Positions 36,244-44,996 of a DNA stretch of 64,000 nucleotides are shown here, in pieces. Below the pieces are notes generated by a model. The model ran no database searches and was not told the DNA's origin. It worked only from the letters and a program-made list of their open reading frames with translations. The stretch lies in assembly GCF_004360155.1 (NCBI RefSeq), contig NZ_ML178720.1, positions 153,078 to 217,077 of the forward strand, written 5' to 3'. This DNA comes from Paraglaciecola marina. GTDB taxonomy: Bacteria; Pseudomonadota; Gammaproteobacteria; Enterobacterales; Alteromonadaceae. Numbering within the stretch: position 1 is the first letter of the stretch; each line of letters starts with the position of its first letter. Position numbers and translations under genes: made by a program.

Positions 36244-38415
36244 ATGACGTCACTTGTGGAACAACTGAACTTCTATGGTAATAAGCGATTACCAATTATT
36301 CAACAAACTGAATCAGCTGAATGTGGGCTAGCTTGCATGGCGATGGTTGCTAGCTATTATGGGCACAAAACCAACTTGAATATGCTAAGACGTCAACATC
36401 AAGTATCGCTAAAAGGCTCGACACTAAAAGGCTTAACTGAACTAGCCTCAAAATTAGGCTTAAGCTACCGTGCTATTAAATGCGACGTTGAAATGATAAA
36501 AAACTTGGCTACACCATGTATCCTGCATTGGAATATGAATCATTTTGTTGTGCTAAAAAAAGTCAATAAAAATAGTATAACTATTCATGACCCAGCACTA
36601 GGTGAAAGAAAGTTGTCATATACTCAGATATCCGAGAGTTTCACAGGAGTAGCTTTAGAATTATCACCAAGCAATAGTTTTGAAAAAAAATCAGAGCCCG
36701 AAAAAGCTAAATTTTCTAGTTTTTGGTCAGACATTAGCGGCCTTAAAAAATCACTATTTACTATTTTTACATTTTCAATGCTATTGCAGGTTTTTATTTT
36801 AGCGACACCACTTTATATGCAAATAGTGGTAGATGATGTGCTGTTATCAAATGATTACTCCTTGCTAAATATCTTAGCAATGGGCTTTATGATCATACTT
36901 TTATTGCAGGCCGCTAGCACAGCAATGCGTTCTTTAATTATAATGTTGTTAGGGAATCAACTGTCATTACAAATGAATGCCAACCTAGTATCCCATCTTT
37001 TTAAGCTGCCCATTGACTATTTTGAGAAACGTCACATAGGTGATGTTGTTTCAAGGTTTCGCTCTCTAGAAGCATTGAAAAACCTCCTAACATCTACACT
37101 AATTGAAAGTCTAGTAGATGGAATTGTAGTCATAGGGCTACTAGTAATGATGTACATATATAGTATTGAATTGCTCATTGTTGTCTCTCTCGCATCTCTT
37201 TTATATCTCTTGGTAAGGGTAACTATGTATAGTAAATTCAGAGATGTTAGTAGGGAAAACATAGTAGCTGGAGCATCTAAAGACTCTAATTTCATGGAGT
37301 CGGTAAGAGGCATGCAAAGTATAAAATTATTCTCAAAAGAAGCCGATAGACTCAATTTATTTAACAACTTCAATGTAGACACTGCCAATACTTCTATCAA
37401 AGTTGAACGACTTAAGGTGGTATTTACATGGAGTAGCATGCTTATTTTTGGAATAGAGAATATTTTTGTTATTTACCTAGGAGCAGAGATGGTAATGGAA
37501 AATATTCTATCTATTGGAATGTTATTGGCTTTCGTCGCATACAAAATGCAATTTGAAAGCAAAGTTAACAATTTAATCGATAAGTATATAGAGTTCAAAA
37601 TGAGTGCTCTCCACTTGGAGCGATTAGCAGATATTGTGATGGAAGACCAAGAACAACACCTTGGAATACTTGACGAACAGCTAAAAGTTGAAGGCGGGAT
37701 AACAGTAAAAGGAGTCAATTTTAGCTACTCAGAAGAAGAGGATTCAATACTAAAAGATATAGATTTTTCCATAAAACCTGGTGAGTCAGTGGCTATTGTT
37801 GGCCCCTCTGGATGCGGTAAAAGCAGCTTGATAAAAGTAATGCTAGGCTTACTTCAGCCAAATCAAGGTCAAATATTATTAGATGGGCGAGATATTCGCA
37901 AAGTAGGGTTACTGAATTATCGCGCAAATGTCGCTAGTGTCATGCAAAATGACCGCCTATTATCGGGAACAATTTTCGAAAACATCACCTTTTTCTCTCC
38001 TGAGGCCGACAGTCAATGGGTTGAAGAGTGCGCTCGAACTTCTGGGATCCATCAAGATATTTTAAAACTACCTATGGGCTACCAATCACTTATTGGAGAT
38101 ATGGGCAGCTCTTTATCTGGGGGCCAAATTCAAAGACTATTACTTGCTCGAGCTTTATATCGTAAACCAAAAGTTCTATTTTTAGATGAGGCAACCTCTA
38201 GCCTAGATTTACGTCTTGAAAAGCATGTCAATGACGCTATCAAAGACATGAATATTACGCGCATTATCATTGCCCATAGACCTCAAAGTATTATGTCAGC
38301 AGACCGTATTATTAAGTTAGGAAATGGCCAATGCGTAGAACTATCAAAAGAAGAGTTTACCAAAAACAAACGCCCCGAGGCTTTATCATTATTGAAAGTA
38401 CAACAAGCTAACTAG
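36244..38415 (+). CDS. Peptidase-containing ABC exporter (C39, CvaB-like)
   Basis: 723 residues. The N-terminal C39 peptidase is complete: Gln21, catalytic Cys27 in TESAECGLACMAM, His100 in NMNHFVVL and Asp116 in IHDPALGE. Six membrane spans (about 165-425) follow, then the ATPase with Walker A GPSGCGKSS, signature LSGGQIQRL, Walker B VLFLDEATSSLD and H-loop IIAHRPQ. Such proteins cut the leader after a double-glycine motif and export the core in one step. The two VSGA peptides upstream are the obvious substrates. The operon ends in a 21-bp perfect hairpin. Confidence 0.95.
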   Translation: MTSLVEQLNFYGNKRLPIIQQTESAECGLACMAMVASYYGHKTNLNMLRRQHQVSLKGSTLKGLTELASKLGLSYRAIKCDVEMIKNLATPCILHWNMNHFVVLKKVNKNSITIHDPALGERKLSYTQISESFTGVALELSPSNSFEKKSEPEKAKFSSFWSDISGLKKSLFTIFTFSMLLQVFILATPLYMQIVVDDVLLSNDYSLLNILAMGFMIILLLQAASTAMRSLIIMLLGNQLSLQMNANLVSHLFKLPIDYFEKRHIGDVVSRFRSLEALKNLLTSTLIESLVDGIVVIGLLVMMYIYSIELLIVVSLASLLYLLVRVTMYSKFRDVSRENIVAGASKDSNFMESVRGMQSIKLFSKEADRLNLFNNFNVDTANTSIKVERLKVVFTWSSMLIFGIENIFVIYLGAEMVMENILSIGMLLAFVAYKMQFESKVNNLIDKYIEFKMSALHLERLADIVMEDQEQHLGILDEQLKVEGGITVKGVNFSYSEEEDSILKDIDFSIKPGESVAIVGPSGCGKSSLIKVMLGLLQPNQGQILLDGRDIRKVGLLNYRANVASVMQNDRLLSGTIFENITFFSPEADSQWVEECARTSGIHQDILKLPMGYQSLIGDMGSSLSGGQIQRLLLARALYRKPKVLFLDEATSSLDLRLEKHVNDAIKDMNITRIIIAHRPQSIMSADRIIKLGNGQCVELSKEEFTKNKRPEALSLLKVQQAN

Positions 38416-38430
38416 TCAAGGCTACTAAAA

Positions 38431-38476
38431 TAAACTCACACTTGATGATATCTCTATATCATCAAGTGTGAGTTTA
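38431..38476. terminator. 21-bp perfect hairpin closing the export operon
   Basis: The left arm begins TAAACTCACACTTGATG and is followed by loop CTCT and its exact complement. It separates the exporter gene from a convergent alcohol dehydrogenase gene. T-rich flanks are weak, so termination is inferred from position. Confidence 0.65.
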
Positions 38477-38489
38477 AGCCGCTTATGCG

Positions 38490-39641
38490 TTACAACGCTA
38501 TTTCTAAAACCTTGCGGGAATCAGCTAATTCAACCGTGCCGTGCTCGCCAAGCTTGGTCATACCGTGAGCTTCTAAACTAGCCATAACCGTATCAATATC
38601 TGATTCAGTTAAATCTACTTCTGATAAAGATATAGGGGTTTTCATATGAGCAAAAAATTGTTTAGTTTTTGCGATGACAGCATCAATACGTTCATCTTCA
38701 GACCCTTCAGTGATGTTCCAAACGCGCTCTGCATATTGTAGCAATTTAGCTTTTTTGGTTACTCGGCAAACTTCCATAATTGCCGGTAGTATTATGGTTA
38801 AGCTGCGGCCATGGTCTACACCAAAGTTACCGGTAAGCTCATGCCCAATCATATGTGTACCCCAATCTTGCGGAACACCGACCCCAATCAAACCACTTAA
38901 GGCTTGAGTGGCTGCCCACATCACATTGGTACGGGCTTCAAGGTCTTGTAAGTTGACCATCAACTTGGGGCCTTCTTCAAGAAGAGTCAGCAAAATACCT
39001 TCTGCAAAGCGGTCTTGAATTTTGCCATTTACCGGGTATGTCAAGTACTGCTCCATTACGTGGACAAAGGCATCAACTACACCGTTTGAAGTTTGACGTT
39101 CTGATAAACTTAATGTGGTTTGCGGATCAAGCACTGCAAATTGTGGGCGTACTAACGGATTCATAAAGGGTAGTTTTTCTTTACCACGGGTCACAACCGC
39201 GCCTGTGTTAGTTTCTGAACCCGTTGCTGGCAAAGTTAAGATACAACCAAGTGGCAATGCTGATTCAATCTTGCCTTGTTTAGCTAATATATCCCAAGCT
39301 TCTGGTCCTTTAAAATTCACAGCAGCGGCAATGAATTTAGTACCATCTACTACTGAGCCGCCACCTACAGCTAACAGGTAATCAAAACCCTCAGCGCGAA
39401 CACGCTCAACAGCCTTCATCAAAGTATCGTATTGAGGGTTAGGCTCAATACCTGAGAACTCATCCCAGTTATGCTCAGCTAATGCTGCTACAACTTGGTC
39501 ATATACGCCGTTACCTTTGATTGAGCCGCCACCATAAGTAACTAAAATTTTGGCTTCTTTTGGAATGCTAGTGGCTATGGCGCTAATTTGCCCTTCGCCA
39601 AAATGGATTTCGGTAGTATTTTGATATGTAAATTTATTCAT
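38490..39641 (-). CDS. yqhD: Iron-type alcohol dehydrogenase, YqhD-like aldehyde reductase
   Basis: 383 residues. Group III metal-dependent alcohol dehydrogenase: GGGSVVDGTKF for the NADPH-binding loop, VVDAFVHVMEQYL with Asp and His metal ligands, and GHELTGNFGVDHGRSL with the two further histidines. N-terminal TYQNTTEIHFGEGQI is typical of YqhD, an NADPH-dependent reductase of many short aldehydes and glyoxal-like compounds, often tied to lipid peroxide stress. Alternative: butanol dehydrogenase of the same family. Monocistronic in appearance. Confidence 0.88.
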   Translation of the reverse strand: MNKFTYQNTTEIHFGEGQISAIATSIPKEAKILVTYGGGSIKGNGVYDQVVAALAEHNWDEFSGIEPNPQYDTLMKAVERVRAEGFDYLLAVGGGSVVDGTKFIAAAVNFKGPEAWDILAKQGKIESALPLGCILTLPATGSETNTGAVVTRGKEKLPFMNPLVRPQFAVLDPQTTLSLSERQTSNGVVDAFVHVMEQYLTYPVNGKIQDRFAEGILLTLLEEGPKLMVNLQDLEARTNVMWAATQALSGLIGVGVPQDWGTHMIGHELTGNFGVDHGRSLTIILPAIMEVCRVTKKAKLLQYAERVWNITEGSEDERIDAVIAKTKQFFAHMKTPISLSEVDLTESDIDTVMASLEAHGMTKLGEHGTVELADSRKVLEIAL

Positions 39642-39735
39642 CTGTCACTCCTTTAAACGACATTACGACTTAGGTCGTTTATTGATAAAAATTTAACTAA
39701 GGTCTTTATTGCGCCAAATTACTTAACTTTAAAGA

Positions 39736-40149
39736 CTAAAAAGACCAGCCGACTAAACCTATAAGATAAATCTGGCTCAACAACCCAATCATATAGAAGT
39801 AACTTCTGGGGCTAGGATTGGTATTAGTAGCAATCAAATAAAACAACACCATATGGATAAAACGCGCTACAAGAAACACGCTAGATACAATAAATAAATA
39901 CTGTGATTCAATCCCGACTAGTAAGCCAACCAACGCAGTCAATACAAAAATAGGCACATTTTCTAGGGAGTTCATAAATGTACGATGACTTCTAAACACG
40001 AACGAATAATGATCGAGTTGAGAGTCTACCACCCCAGGAACCATATCTTTTTGTTTTCTGTGGGCGACTGTTGCCACTATTTGCTGTAAAACCATCATCG
40101 CCAATAAAGATAGAAGTACAAATAGTACGTTGTGGTATTGCTCAGCCAT
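39736..40149 (-). CDS. MAPEG family membrane protein
   Basis: 137 residues with four predicted membrane spans (about 7-26, 60-80, 83-105, 114-134). The loop between the first two contains the MAPEG-style run QLDHYSFVFRSHRTFMNSLENVPIFV. The superfamily includes glutathione S-transferases and peroxidases acting on lipids; bacterial members are mostly uncharacterised. It is divergent from a MarR regulator, and the palindromes between suggest control by it. Confidence 0.82.
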   Translation of the reverse strand: MAEQYHNVLFVLLSLLAMMVLQQIVATVAHRKQKDMVPGVVDSQLDHYSFVFRSHRTFMNSLENVPIFVLTALVGLLVGIESQYLFIVSSVFLVARFIHMVLFYLIATNTNPSPRSYFYMIGLLSQIYLIGLVGWSF

Positions 40150-40162
40150 TGAAAAACTCTGT

Positions 40163-40190
40163 TAATATAGTTTGCATGCAAAATATATTA
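40163..40190. promoter_or_regulatory. Putative MarR operator 1
   Basis: A 28-bp palindrome with a perfect TTTGCATGCAAA centre flanked by TAATATA and TATATTA; only the G170/A183 pair breaks symmetry. It lies 14 bp upstream of the MAPEG start and 45 bp before the MarR start, ideal for control of both. Confidence 0.65.
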
Positions 40191-40217
40191 GTGGGAATAT
40201 AAAGACATGTCAATTAA

Positions 40218-40229
40218 TTTGCATACAAA
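40218..40229. promoter_or_regulatory. Putative MarR operator 2
   Basis: TTTGCATACAAA, differing from the centre of operator 1 by one base, placed 5 bp before the regulator's ATG. A repressor bound here would block its own translation start region, consistent with autoregulation. Confidence 0.6.
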
Positions 40230-40234
40230 CTAAT

Positions 40235-40666
40235 ATGGACCAACTAAAGTTATCAAATCAAATATGTCATCGTTATTATGTTGCCTCGAATGCCATCACC
40301 CGAGCATATCGACCGCTTCTAGATAAGTTGGGGATCACCTACCCTCAATATGTGGTATTGATGGCATTATGGGAAACAGACAATGTAGATGTGAAATTCA
40401 TCAAACAAAAAACTCAGATTGATGGTGGAGCTTTGTCTCTAATTTTAAAAAAACTATGCGATAAAACCTTGATAGAGGTAGCGGCATCAGAGCAAGATAA
40501 ACGTATAAAACACGTTAAACTAACGGCAAATGGTTGGCAAATGCAACAAGACGCAAGCTCTATCCCTGATCAATTGGCCTGCCAAGTCAAAAATATATCT
40601 GAAGAAGAATTTGCTTTATTGAAAGTACTCACCGATAAAGTAATCGCTAACTTGCCCAAAACATAA
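40235..40666 (+). CDS. MarR-family transcriptional regulator
   Basis: 143 residues from the ATG chosen here (MDQLKLSNQI); the frame stays open 63 bp upstream but that part covers the operators and gives no MarR-like sequence. Winged helix: YPQYVVLMALWE, KTQIDGGALSLILKKLCDKTLIE and the beta wing with DKRIKHVKLTANGW. The general layout resembles OhrR-type MarR proteins, but no cysteine is found near the start where OhrR senses peroxides, only one at Cys9 (NQICHRYY); sensing by that cysteine is possible. It likely controls the divergent MAPEG gene. Confidence 0.88.
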   Translation: MDQLKLSNQICHRYYVASNAITRAYRPLLDKLGITYPQYVVLMALWETDNVDVKFIKQKTQIDGGALSLILKKLCDKTLIEVAASEQDKRIKHVKLTANGWQMQQDASSIPDQLACQVKNISEEEFALLKVLTDKVIANLPKT

Positions 40667-41087
40667 CTGAGGTTTGTTTATCTCCAATATCTCACTTTCA
40701 ATAGAAACACCACTCCCAAATAGCGTCAGCTTCATCAAAATGGTCAAAGTCCAAAAAAATAAACCAGACCAATACTCGATAATTCCGTACATTTCTAGAT
40801 TGAAGCCAACTAGATATAACCTAGAACCACGCATTTTATATATCTGATGAACAAGCCCTATGATGTTTTAAGTGGCTTCTTTGTTCATAAATGCACCACA
40901 CATGCACAATATTCTTCACTTAAAAGACCTCTAAAAAACACCACTTTAATATAACCCCTTAAAAAATATCAAGAATATAGCCTATCGCCTAAATGGTCTA
41001 AATTTTGCTCGATTTAATAGGTCTGTATGTTGCTGATGTTTATCACTACCGATACTTTTTATATAGCAAAACCAAAGGATGGTATTA
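40667..41087. other. Intergenic region without clear gene
   Basis: About 420 bp. A minus-strand frame of 72 codons (40616-40834) encodes a hydrophobic stretch but overlaps the MarR gene end and has no strong ribosome site, so it is not called. The last 100 bp must hold the promoter of the PhoD-like gene. Confidence 0.3.
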
Positions 41088-42425
41088 ATGTTATTAACGA
41101 AAAAGCAGTCTATTCAAAATATAACCCTTTCTCTATTATTTATGATTAACTCATTGCAATTATCGGCCGCCACAGTAACAGACGGGCCACTGATTGGGGG
41201 AGTCACAGATAATTCAGCACGTGTTTTCATGCGTACCGATGAAGTCGCGAATGTAATGGTTAGATACGACACCGACCCTCTTTTTACTAATCCACTATTT
41301 TCCGAGGATTTTGTTACTCAAGCCCGTGACGACTTTACCCGAATTATCTCTATTCGAGAGCTTCAAGAAGACACCAAGTATTACTATCAGGTTATGGTTA
41401 ATGGCAGACCACAACGCACCATTTCTGAATTTCAATTTAAAACTTTCCCTGCTCCTGGTATTGATAAACCCTTCAAATTTGCAGCCTTAGTGGATACAGG
41501 AAATTCACCAGATCGCCCTGCGGCAATCTACGGCAGGGTAGAAGCGGAACAACCAGCCTTTGTTTTGCAATTAGGCGACTGGGATCACCGCGACCCTGAA
41601 ACACTAGATGAGATGCGAACTATGCACCGTGAAGTAAGGGGCCGTTTAACCACTGCAGGACTTTATTTCAGTGACTTCATTGCTCCAAATTTCCCAGTAT
41701 TCCATATGTGGGATGACCATGATTATGGAATGGAAAATGGAGATATAACCTTCTCAGGTAAAAATGATGCCTTAAGGGCGTACCGAGAATACTTCCCTGC
41801 GGCCAATATTGCCAACCCTCAACAAGGCATATGGCAAAGCTTTCAATATGCCAATGTTGAAGTGTTTATGTTGGATACTCGCTCAAACCGAGATCCTAAT
41901 GAAGATATAGACGATGAAAACAAATCTATGTTGGATGGAGGTAATATCGAAAATGGCCAAAAACACTGGTTATTTGAAGGCCTACTCAACTCCTCTGCCA
42001 GATGGAAAATATTAACCTCAGGCTCTCCCTTTAATCCCAGCTGTAAGCCATCAGACGGGTGGGGCGCATTTAACACAGAAAGACAAGAAATTATTGATTT
42101 CATCAATGACAATAACATCAGCAATGTTGTGATATTAACCGGCGATATTCACTCAGGCGGCGGTATAGACAATGGCACTAATTCGGGTATTCCTGAACTA
42201 ACGGTGCCCCATACAAATATGAATATGGATCCAAATAATCCCAACGGTCTAACAACGACGCGAGCTGGAGAATGGAGTGAAGGTTTAGTTAAGGGAATTG
42301 AAGATGGTATCTTAAAGCATGGAATGGGTGTAGTCGAAATAGCCACAAACCCACACCGCCTAACTCTTTCAGCTAAAGGGCAAAACGGTGAAATCCGCGT
42401 AGCTTATACTATAATTGATCAGTAA
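41088..42425 (+). CDS. PhoD-like alkaline phosphatase/phosphodiesterase
   Basis: 445 residues. The start was moved to the second ATG because AAGGA stands 8 nt before it. A signal peptide (residues 1-28, cleaved near LSAATV) is followed by a fibronectin-like N-terminal domain (GPLIGGVTDNSARVFMRT) and the metallophosphatase domain: LQLGDWDHRDP, VFHMWDDHDYG, LDTRSNRDP and VILTGDIHSGG. This is the PhoD family, which hydrolyses phosphomonoesters or diesters in the periplasm or outside the cell. No pho-box was identified. Confidence 0.85.
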   Translation: MLLTKKQSIQNITLSLLFMINSLQLSAATVTDGPLIGGVTDNSARVFMRTDEVANVMVRYDTDPLFTNPLFSEDFVTQARDDFTRIISIRELQEDTKYYYQVMVNGRPQRTISEFQFKTFPAPGIDKPFKFAALVDTGNSPDRPAAIYGRVEAEQPAFVLQLGDWDHRDPETLDEMRTMHREVRGRLTTAGLYFSDFIAPNFPVFHMWDDHDYGMENGDITFSGKNDALRAYREYFPAANIANPQQGIWQSFQYANVEVFMLDTRSNRDPNEDIDDENKSMLDGGNIENGQKHWLFEGLLNSSARWKILTSGSPFNPSCKPSDGWGAFNTERQEIIDFINDNNISNVVILTGDIHSGGGIDNGTNSGIPELTVPHTNMNMDPNNPNGLTTTRAGEWSEGLVKGIEDGILKHGMGVVEIATNPHRLTLSAKGQNGEIRVAYTIIDQ

Positions 42426-42703
42426 ATAGGTCTACACGCAAGTGCTCAAGGTAATACTCTTCAGCTAAGTGATGTAAAAAAAGTACAACCTCACCCTTTG
42501 TTATCAGTCTCAACTTGTCAGAATTTTTATGCTAGATCCGACAAGAGAGTGATACTTGAATATTTATTCTATCCTAGAGCCCTGACTTGCCGTTATTCGA
42601 TGAGTTTCCCAACTCGTAAACGCCATTAAGATATCGAGCAAGCCTTGAAACATACGACAGGTTACTAGAGATAATGATTAAAATTAAAGGTGAAGATAAG
42701 AGA

Positions 42704-43225
42704 TTAGTGGCAATAACAGCCCTTTACATCTGCCACTATCATGTTGGCCGCAAAGCCTTTGATATAATTATCCAATACAGTTTGAGCTAGCCCATCAGTA
42801 TTAGAACAACCAAGCCCTGCTCCATAAGGCCCAAAATACACCACATCACTATTGCTATCGGTAATGACCACAGAAGGTGTGGATGTCACTAATTGAGAGT
42901 TTTTGGGCTGCATATTTAGCACCGACATATTCTGCTTGTTGGCTGTTGTTGCTAAACCATTAATGTGGATTTGAGTGACCTTATTACAACTGCAGTCAGG
43001 TTCAGTAAAATTAATAATAGAGTTGGCTGGGAGTGCTAAACCTGCAAAAAATTCTTGGCTTAGTTGCTTCCTAAATGTATCTACATTCGCCTCGAGTAAT
43101 TGACCATTAACATCAAAATCAATTAATCGTTCATATGTAAAATAACGAAAGGCCAAAATGGTAAAGGCAACCCAAGCTATCAATATACTAAACTGGACCC
43201 CTTTTTTTGACCAAATACCTATCAT
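42704..43225 (-). CDS. DUF6436-like thioredoxin-fold membrane protein
   Basis: 173 residues. One N-terminal membrane span (residues 12-28) then a periplasmic domain. The sequence [16 protein letters not shown] with a CxC motif, [20 protein letters not shown] and a third cysteine after GAGLGC suit a thioredoxin-like domain of the DUF6436 family. It overlaps the chemoreceptor gene by four bases (ATGA), so expression is coupled. The redox role is inferred. Confidence 0.65.
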   Translation of the reverse strand: MIGIWSKKGVQFSILIAWVAFTILAFRYFTYERLIDFDVNGQLLEANVDTFRKQLSQEFFAGLALPANSIINFTEPDCSCNKVTQIHINGLATTANKQNMSVLNMQPKNSQLVTSTPSVVITDSNSDVVYFGPYGAGLGCSNTDGLAQTVLDNYIKGFAANMIVADVKGCYCH

Positions 43226-44688
43226 TTAAAGCTAGAGACACTCTCAGCTAATTTATTGGCAGTATCGTTTATCCCATTGGTTTCAATATCAAGAGTCTTA
43301 ACATTATCATTATCAACTTGTGCCGTGGCTCTTAAGGTTTCAGTGCTTTTTGCTATGCTATCTGTAGTCACTGATTGCTCTTCTATCGCAGCTGCTACTG
43401 TCATGGATATATCATTAGCCCTTTCTACAATACCTAGCGCATCTGTAATTTGTTGCTTAGCTTTATCTGCTGACTCACTAACCGAATGCACTATATGCAT
43501 ACTAGCTTCCATTGATTCAGTAGACGACTTTGAATAATTCTGTAATAACAAAATAGTTTCATTAATCTTATCAGTACTTTGCTTAGTACGATTAGCCAAA
43601 GCTCTAACTTCATCAGCAACAACCGCAAAACCGCGACCTTGCTCACCCGCTCGGGCAGCTTCAATGGCTGCGTTTAGCGCTAACAAATTAGTTTGATCTG
43701 CTATACCAGTAATTTCAGTTAACACGGTTGAAATAGTCTCAGTAGAATTTGCTAATTCTCCAACCTCATTGCTAGTGTTCTGTAAAGCATTAGCAAGCGA
43801 CTTATTCTGAGAATTAATCTCAGCCACATCTCTATCAGTAGCTTGAGTAAACTCAGTGGCTTGATTCATTTGGGTGGTTAGCTCAGAGGTTTCTTTAGCA
43901 ATAGAGGCAACTGTCATTGATAATTCTTCAGTTGAAGACGCTATAGTATCGGTTTCGATATGTCGTTGACCAGACGACTCTTCTAACTCGTTTTTCGCAG
44001 CGCCTAAATTTTTGGCATTATTATTTAAATCGTTAACTTGAGCCTTAATTCCCTCGGTTAAATGACTCAACGAATCTAATAGCTCATTAAACGCTGTAAG
44101 CGTTGGATTATTGTCAGCATTCGTTCTTGGTTTAAGATCAATCAAGCCTTTCTCACAAGCTAAGGCTTGCACAACTCTTGCTAACTCATTACCAGTCTTG
44201 CTCTCTGCAAGCATCAGTCGAGCTAAATAGCTACCGACAGCTGCTTCTGCAACTGCATAGGCTGCGTGTATTAACACTGTAGTAAAGGCTAACCTGTCTG
44301 CGTCAAAGATATAAACACCCACACCACCTACTTGAAGGAAATAAAACGATAAATGATGCACCGCAATCACCACAATAGCAGTCAAAAACACTTTCCAATC
44401 TTTAAATACAATCAGCAGTGCGATCAAAATAAATATTTCAAAATGTACTTCAATCAAACCATTGGCTTGATGAATATGCAGAGCTGCAAAAACCATTACC
44501 GCAGCAGCAGTGATATGTTTTGATATCAAAGAGTCAGGTGCTGTACGGTAGAAAAACAACGGAACTAACAAAGCAGGTAAACCTATAACCAAACCAGATA
44601 TTAAAGTGCCAAAAACCAAACCAAACACAACACTTAAGCCTAAAAGTGCAATCAGAACATATAAAAATAGCCTATTTACCTTAGTCAT
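43222..44688 (-). CDS. Methyl-accepting chemotaxis protein, membrane-embedded sensor
   Basis: 488 residues. Instead of a large periplasmic domain, the N-terminal 190 residues form about six membrane spans with little outside, then a cytoplasmic coiled coil. The signalling hairpin tip is intact: [42 protein letters not shown]. It should couple to CheA/CheW; the ligand, if any, would be sensed within the membrane. Coupled by overlap to the DUF6436-like protein. Confidence 0.92.
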   Translation of the reverse strand: MTKVNRLFLYVLIALLGLSVVFGLVFGTLISGLVIGLPALLVPLFFYRTAPDSLISKHITAAAVMVFAALHIHQANGLIEVHFEIFILIALLIVFKDWKVFLTAIVVIAVHHLSFYFLQVGGVGVYIFDADRLAFTTVLIHAAYAVAEAAVGSYLARLMLAESKTGNELARVVQALACEKGLIDLKPRTNADNNPTLTAFNELLDSLSHLTEGIKAQVNDLNNNAKNLGAAKNELEESSGQRHIETDTIASSTEELSMTVASIAKETSELTTQMNQATEFTQATDRDVAEINSQNKSLANALQNTSNEVGELANSTETISTVLTEITGIADQTNLLALNAAIEAARAGEQGRGFAVVADEVRALANRTKQSTDKINETILLLQNYSKSSTESMEASMHIVHSVSESADKAKQQITDALGIVERANDISMTVAAAIEEQSVTTDSIAKSTETLRATAQVDNDNVKTLDIETNGINDTANKLAESVSSFK

Positions 44689-44996
44689 CTTAAATTTTTC
44701 CTACGTTAGATCATTGCTCTAATCACAATATATCGACATTTCATTGGTTTTGTTAAGTAATATTTATACTTTTAATCTCTATTTAACATATATATAAATC
44801 ACACTTAGTCTTCAGTTTGTAAAGCTATTATAAAGGTTTCTAGCGTACGGCCTAATAAGAACACTCAAGTGCCCTTTAAGTTACTACCTCGATTTACATA
44901 TGATTATTGTCTCGACTCACCACAAAAATGCTCATCTTTAGTTAAACCGAACACTTCAATAAAAGACATAAAAAGCTGCGATAGATAAAGTTAGCT
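44689..44996. other. Intergenic, nothing recognised
   Basis: 308 bp between two minus-strand genes; no coding frame, strong hairpin or repeat was seen. It should contain the chemoreceptor promoter. Confidence 0.3.

Noticed and set aside
40616-40834. 72-codon minus-strand frame with a hydrophobic stretch
   Set aside because: Overlaps the end of the MarR gene, no good ribosome site, no recognised family.
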